Shown piece by piece: positions 28,875-33,618 of a stretch of 33,618 bases of DNA. Location of the stretch: positions 1-33,618 of the forward strand of contig BJGO01000004.1 of assembly GCA_014190535.1 (NCBI GenBank), in the 5' to 3' direction. Each line of letters opens with the position of its first letter. Position 1 is the first letter of the stretch. The position numbers and the translations under genes are program-made. Source of the stretch: Bacteroidota bacterium. Its GTDB lineage: Bacteria; Bacteroidota; Bacteroidia; Chitinophagales; UBA10324. Under the pieces are notes generated by a model. The model made no database searches. It had not been told where the DNA came from and saw only the letters and a program-made list of their open reading frames with translations.

Positions 28875-31403
28875 TCAGGCATCGGTCTTCTCTTGCTTTT
28901 TAGTGTGCTTGATGGTGAATTTTAGTTTCTCCCCTTTGGCATCTGTATCAACGTGCATAATATCTCCGTTCTTGATACCGGAAGCAAGAATCTCTTCGGC
29001 GAGTGGATCCTCCAGATATTTTTGAATGGCACGGTGTAGCGGACGAGCACCAAAGTTTGCATCGTAACCTCTTTCAGCAATAAAGTCCTTGGCTTTTTCT
29101 GATAATTCGAGCGTGAATCCAAGATTAATCACACGGTCATACAGACCTTTGAGTGCGATATCGATAATAGAATGGATATGCTCTTTGGTTAAGGAGTTGA
29201 ATACGATAACGTCGTCAATCCGGTTCAGAAATTCCGGCGAGAATGTACGCTTCAGAGCGGACTCAATCACAGACTTGGAGTGATCTTCGGCACTTTCACG
29301 TTTTGCAGATGTCCCGAAGCCAATACCTTGACCAAAGTCTTTCAATTGTCTGGCTCCGATGTTCGATGTCATGATAATCAAGGTGTTTTTAAAATCAACC
29401 TTACGACCAAGACCATCCGTTAGGATACCATCATCTAAAACCTGAAGCAGCACGCTGTATACATCCGGATGTGCTTTTTCTATTTCATCCAGCAGAATTA
29501 CGGAATAAGGTTTACGGCGAACTTTCTCTGTCAGCTGTCCACCTTCTTCATAACCCACGTAGCCCGGAGGCGCTCCTATCAGCCTGCTTACACTGAATTT
29601 TTCCATGTACTCACTCATATCAATTCGAATGAGTGAATCTTCACTGTCAAAAAGATATCGGGCAAGCACTTTTGCCAACTCCGTTTTTCCGACACCCGTT
29701 GGACCAAGGAAAATGAATGACCCGATCGGTTTTTTGGGATCTTTTAGTCCGGCACGGTTACGCTGAATGGCTTTGGTTACTTTAACGATCGCATCATCCT
29801 GACCAACAACACTACCCTTGAGGTCATCAGCCATTTTCAATAATCGGGTGCTTTCCGTCTGAGCAACACGCTTAACCGGAATACCTGTCATCATCGCAAC
29901 AACCTCAGCGATATCCTCATCCGTTACGGGGTAACGTTTTGTTTTAGTTTCTTCTTCCCAGTTTTGTTTGGCCTTTTCAAGATCCTCGAGCAGTTTCTTC
30001 TCCGAATCACGAAGTCTTGCGGCTTCTTCATAGCGCTGACTCTTAACGACTTTATTTTTCTCGAGTTTTATCTCTTCAATGCTCTTCTCCAGGTCAAGTA
30101 TCGATTGTGGTACATGAATATTTTTGAGGTGCACCTTAGCCCCCACTTCGTCAATTACATCAATAGCCTTATCGGGCAAAAGGCGATCCGTGATGTAGCG
30201 TGTGCTTAATTTCACGCAGGCATCGATCGCTTCGGGAGTATAACTAACGTTGTGGAACTCTTCATACTTACCCTTGATGTTATTTAAAATAATTACGGTT
30301 TCCTCCGGTGATGGCGGATCAATAATTACTTTCTGGAAACGACGATCCAGGGCACCATCTTTTTCAATGTGTTGACGGTACTCATCCAGGGTAGATGCTC
30401 CTATGCATTGCAGTTCGCCACGCGCTAATGCCGGCTTAAAGATGTTGGATGCATCGAGAGAGCCCGTTGCACCACCTGCTCCAACTATAGTATGTATTTC
30501 ATCAATGAAAAGAATAACATCGCGGTTCTTTTCCAGTTCATTCATTATAGCTTTGATACGTTCCTCGAACTGACCACGGTATTTAGTACCTGCAACAAGT
30601 GCGGCTAGATCAAGCATTACAATGCGCTTATCGTATAATACCCGCGATACCTTACGTTGAATAATCCTAAGGGCAAGGCCCTCAACCACTGCTGTTTTAC
30701 CTACTCCGGGTTCTCCAATAAGTATAGGATTGTTTTTCTTACGTCTGGAAAGTATCTGTGAAACACGTTCAATTTCTGTTTCGCGGCCCACAATGGGATC
30801 CAGGGTGCCTTCTTCGGCCATTTTAGTAATGTCGCGACCAAAGTTGTCCAGAACAGGCGTTTTGGATTTAGATGCACCCGGCTTTTTAGCCGAACCTTTT
30901 GAGCGATCCTCTTCTTCAAATGCCTCTTCTTCACCTCCATCGTTCGTCATATCGGAGCGTATGTCTTTATTGTAGAAATCAAATTCCGCTTTGAACGTTT
31001 CGTGATCCACCGACAAACGATTGAGCATTTCGGTAGCAATATTGTCCTTCACTTTTAAGATAGACAACATCAAGTGCTCGGTGCCAATGGTGTCGTTTCG
31101 CATGGTTTTTGCCTCAAGAAGCGCAAACTTTAACACCTTCTCTGCCTGTTTGGTTAAGGGCATATTGTTAATCTCCTGCGGGTGATGAACGGCCTTGTCG
31201 CGGATGGAATCCTCAATGGCACGACGAAGCAAAACGATATCGACTTCAAGTGATTTTAAAATACGGGATGCTGTGTCATCTTCGTCACGAACGAGTCCCA
31301 AGAGCAGATGTTCAACGCCAATATAGTCATGACCCAATCGGAGTGCTTCCTCTCTCGCATAAGCGATGACTTCTTTGACCTTTTGTGAGAATTTTTGTTC
31401 CAT
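28875..31403 (-). CDS. clpC: ATP-dependent Clp protease ATP-binding subunit ClpC
   Basis: Two Clp_N repeats; Walker [14 protein letters not shown] and [16 protein letters not shown] motif ([24 protein letters not shown]); C-terminal ClpB_D2-small domain. Confidence 0.95.
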   Translation of the reverse strand: MEQKFSQKVKEVIAYAREEALRLGHDYIGVEHLLLGLVRDEDDTASRILKSLEVDIVLLRRAIEDSIRDKAVHHPQEINNMPLTKQAEKVLKFALLEAKTMRNDTIGTEHLMLSILKVKDNIATEMLNRLSVDHETFKAEFDFYNKDIRSDMTNDGGEEEAFEEEDRSKGSAKKPGASKSKTPVLDNFGRDITKMAEEGTLDPIVGRETEIERVSQILSRRKKNNPILIGEPGVGKTAVVEGLALRIIQRKVSRVLYDKRIVMLDLAALVAGTKYRGQFEERIKAIMNELEKNRDVILFIDEIHTIVGAGGATGSLDASNIFKPALARGELQCIGASTLDEYRQHIEKDGALDRRFQKVIIDPPSPEETVIILNNIKGKYEEFHNVSYTPEAIDACVKLSTRYITDRLLPDKAIDVIDEVGAKVHLKNIHVPQSILDLEKSIEEIKLEKNKVVKSQRYEEAARLRDSEKKLLEDLEKAKQNWEEETKTKRYPVTDEDIAEVVAMMTGIPVKRVAQTESTRLLKMADDLKGSVVGQDDAIVKVTKAIQRNRAGLKDPKKPIGSFIFLGPTGVGKTELAKVLARYLFDSEDSLIRIDMSEYMEKFSVSRLIGAPPGYVGYEEGGQLTEKVRRKPYSVILLDEIEKAHPDVYSVLLQVLDDGILTDGLGRKVDFKNTLIIMTSNIGARQLKDFGQGIGFGTSAKRESAEDHSKSVIESALKRTFSPEFLNRIDDVIVFNSLTKEHIHSIIDIALKGLYDRVINLGFTLELSEKAKDFIAERGYDANFGARPLHRAIQKYLEDPLAEEILASGIKNGDIMHVDTDAKGEKLKFTIKHTKKQEKTDA

Positions 31404-31618
31404 AGTGTTTATCTTATCAAATAGCGCACCAAGTATTTTTGATGCCCTTTTGCTGTTTTATTTTCTGAAAAATAGCCATTATTTGCACAATCGTGTTTTT
31501 TTGACTGATTTTCTATGTTAGTTTTTACACATTAATACTTGAATTTGTTTCTTTTTAAGTAAATAATTCTAAATTTACAATTCAAATCAAAACCCTAAAA
31601 CAAACAACACAACCTATT

Positions 31619-31990
31619 ATGAAGTTTACACTCGATAAGCACGACAAGTATTGTATTTTCACGCTTGAGGAAGAAAAACTAAACTCAGTAATTGCGCCGC
31701 TGGTTAAGTCTGAAATGATTGTGTTGAATGCCGAAGGCGTAAAGAATATAATTTTTGATACAAGTCGCGTTCGCTTTGTGGATTCTTCAGGATTGAGTTC
31801 TATCCTGATCGCAAATCGTCTTTGTAAAAATTCAGGCGGCAATCTTGTGCTTTGCTCTGTTAGCGACAATGTTCACAAGTTGATCAAAATATCTCAACTA
31901 GACTCGATCCTGACCATTATTCCTTCCAAAGAGGAATCGATAGATATGGTTATGATGGAGGAAATTGAAAAAGATATTAAGAAGAGTTAA
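31619..31990 (+). CDS. STAS-domain protein (anti-sigma factor antagonist-like)
   Basis: GVKNIIFDTSRVRFVDSSGLSSILIANRLCKNSGGNLVLCSV; conserved DSSG motif. Confidence 0.88.
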   Translation: MKFTLDKHDKYCIFTLEEEKLNSVIAPLVKSEMIVLNAEGVKNIIFDTSRVRFVDSSGLSSILIANRLCKNSGGNLVLCSVSDNVHKLIKISQLDSILTIIPSKEESIDMVMMEEIEKDIKKS

Positions 31991-32898
31991 TGGACTTCAG
32001 CGTTACTGTACTTGGTAACAGCGCTGCACTACCCACACGTAACCGAAACACCACTGCTCAGGTAGTTACTCACAACAACAGCATTTTTCTGCTTGATTGT
32101 GGTGAGGGAACACAAAACCGAATCCGCGAATACGGTATTCGTTTCAGTAAAGCATCACATATATTCATCTCTCATCTTCATGGAGACCACTACTATGGTT
32201 TGCCCGGACTGATTACCTCATTGCATCTTTACAAACGGGAACAGCCCTTAACCATCTATGCGCCTCCCGGATTAAAACCGATTATTGAGCTCAACCTGAA
32301 CGTATCGCAAACCAGATTATCATATCCATTACACATTGTAGAGGTTCACGAGTCAGACCTGGCAATCTATGAGGATGATTTCATCGAGATAAAGCCCATT
32401 ACCATGCGACACCGCATCCCTTGTTTTGGTTATTTATTTTCTGAAAAAAAGGAGCGCGTTAACATACTGACCGACGCGTTGCGGGATTACAAAATACCAT
32501 TTGATCAGATTGAATCGATAAAATCAGGTAAAGATTTTACCCATGCGCAAGGCTATACCATTCCCCACGAAAAGCTTGTGGTAAAACGTACCGCCAGGCG
32601 ATATGCCTTTTGTTCAGACACGCTGTTTAACCTGGATTACTGCAAACAAATACAAGGCGTCGATTTACTTTATCATGAAAGCACCTTTTTGGAAGCAGAT
32701 GCCGAAAAGGCTACCGAACGATATCACTGCACAGCTAAACAGGCGGCAACCGTAGCATTACATGCCGGGGTTAACAAGCTTTTACTGGGGCATTTTTCGT
32801 CCCGGTATCCATCGGAGATGCTCTTTGAACAGGAGGCCAAAGCGGTTTTTGAGCATAGCATCGCCAGTGTAGAAGGTGCTTGCTATGAAATCGGGTAA
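31990..32898 (+). CDS. rnz: Ribonuclease Z
   Basis: LGNSAALPTRNRNTTAQ; DCGEGTQNRIREYGI; HIFISHLHGDHYYGLPGLI; YHESTFL; LLLGHFSSRY. ATG overlaps the STAS stop by 1 nt. Confidence 0.95.
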   Translation: MDFSVTVLGNSAALPTRNRNTTAQVVTHNNSIFLLDCGEGTQNRIREYGIRFSKASHIFISHLHGDHYYGLPGLITSLHLYKREQPLTIYAPPGLKPIIELNLNVSQTRLSYPLHIVEVHESDLAIYEDDFIEIKPITMRHRIPCFGYLFSEKKERVNILTDALRDYKIPFDQIESIKSGKDFTHAQGYTIPHEKLVVKRTARRYAFCSDTLFNLDYCKQIQGVDLLYHESTFLEADAEKATERYHCTAKQAATVALHAGVNKLLLGHFSSRYPSEMLFEQEAKAVFEHSIASVEGACYEIG

Positions 32899-32904
32899 GA
32901 AGTA

Positions 32905-33618
32905 TTAATCGTTGTTCAATGCCTCGCCTTTTTCCTGATACTCACTATCTGTATTTATACTCCACAGATGCTGACGACTACCTTCAAGAATTTCTTTTGC
33001 TGCCAATAAGCCCATAAGGATCGAGTGATCCTGGTTATTGTATTTGAAGGATCCATATCGGCCAATGACACGCAGATGCTCGATACGATCCAGATACGTC
33101 TTAATAGTTTCTATATGATTCATGTAACCCGTTTCATAAACGGGATAACAACGTTGTAATTTAACTACTGCTGTATTTAGTATAGCCGTTTCAGGCTTAA
33201 CCAGTTTTATGCGTTTAACCTCTTCTGCCGCCAGTTTGCCGAAATAGGCCTCATCCTTACTCCACAATGCATCTTTATCGAAACACCAGTATTCCAGACA
33301 CAGAATAGTTGTTTTTTTATCTCCATATAATTCGGGACTCCAATTTCTGAAATTTGTAATGCGGCCATGATCTACTTCCGGACTATGCACATAAATCCAA
33401 TTGTCAGGAAACAGATCAACAGCATCTACTTCTATATAAACCAAAATCGTATTTCGGTAATACAACCGATCACAGGCATGGATGACTTGTTCAGGAACAT
33501 CCTCCAGTCCCTTAACCATAAGAGTCAGCGGCATCGTACTGATTATTTCATCGGCAAAAAGTTTCTCGCCAGAAACCAATTCTACACCAATTGCCTTATT
33601 GTTTTGAAGGATTACTTT
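32905..33618 (-). CDS. Partial FAD/NAD(P)-binding amine-oxidoreductase-like protein (5' end outside window)
   Basis: The frame stays open to the window edge (KVILQNNKAIGVELVSGEKLFADEIISTMPL). C-terminal NHIETIKTYLDRIEHLRVIGRYGSFKYNNQDHSILMGLLAAKEI is FAD-oxidoreductase-like. Confidence 0.7.
   Translation of the reverse strand, partial: KVILQNNKAIGVELVSGEKLFADEIISTMPLTLMVKGLEDVPEQVIHACDRLYYRNTILVYIEVDAVDLFPDNWIYVHSPEVDHGRITNFRNWSPELYGDKKTTILCLEYWCFDKDALWSKDEAYFGKLAAEEVKRIKLVKPETAILNTAVVKLQRCYPVYETGYMNHIETIKTYLDRIEHLRVIGRYGSFKYNNQDHSILMGLLAAKEILEGSRQHLWSINTDSEYQEKGEALNND

Overview
This 33.6-kb window comes from a Bacteroidota chromosome, judging from T9SS C-terminal sorting domains, a TonB-dependent receptor, TAnnTTTG-like promoters and gene content. 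Most of it is ordinary: CotH/lamin-tail secreted protein, TPR membrane protein, gmd-fcl GDP-fucose pair, cysteine desulfurase, glmM, SAM methyltransferase, PAP2, ZIP transporter, enoyl-CoA hydratase, sppA, folK-dNK, dihydroorotase, DUF6671-like zinc-ribbon protein, DUF4349 lipoprotein, intradiol dioxygenase, TonB receptor, lysS, HhH protein, clpC, STAS protein, RNase Z and a partial FAD/NAD-binding oxidoreductase. The atypical part is an AT-rich accessory stretch at about 20.1-23.8 kb. It holds a decayed membrane-protein gene, a phytanoyl-CoA dioxygenase, a secreted hypothetical gene split exactly at a TTTTTTA -1 slippery heptamer, a minus-strand sequence resembling group II intron domains V-VI with no RT gene, and two intergenic spacers sharing a diverged ~35-bp motif, which suggests a cassette-like gene-spacer arrangement. 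Other points of note are a 77-bp intergenic repeat at the left edge and a dioxygenase that appears to carry both a Tat signal and a T9SS sorting domain. I found no confident new defence or biosynthetic system. All calls come from reading the sequence only, with no database searches.
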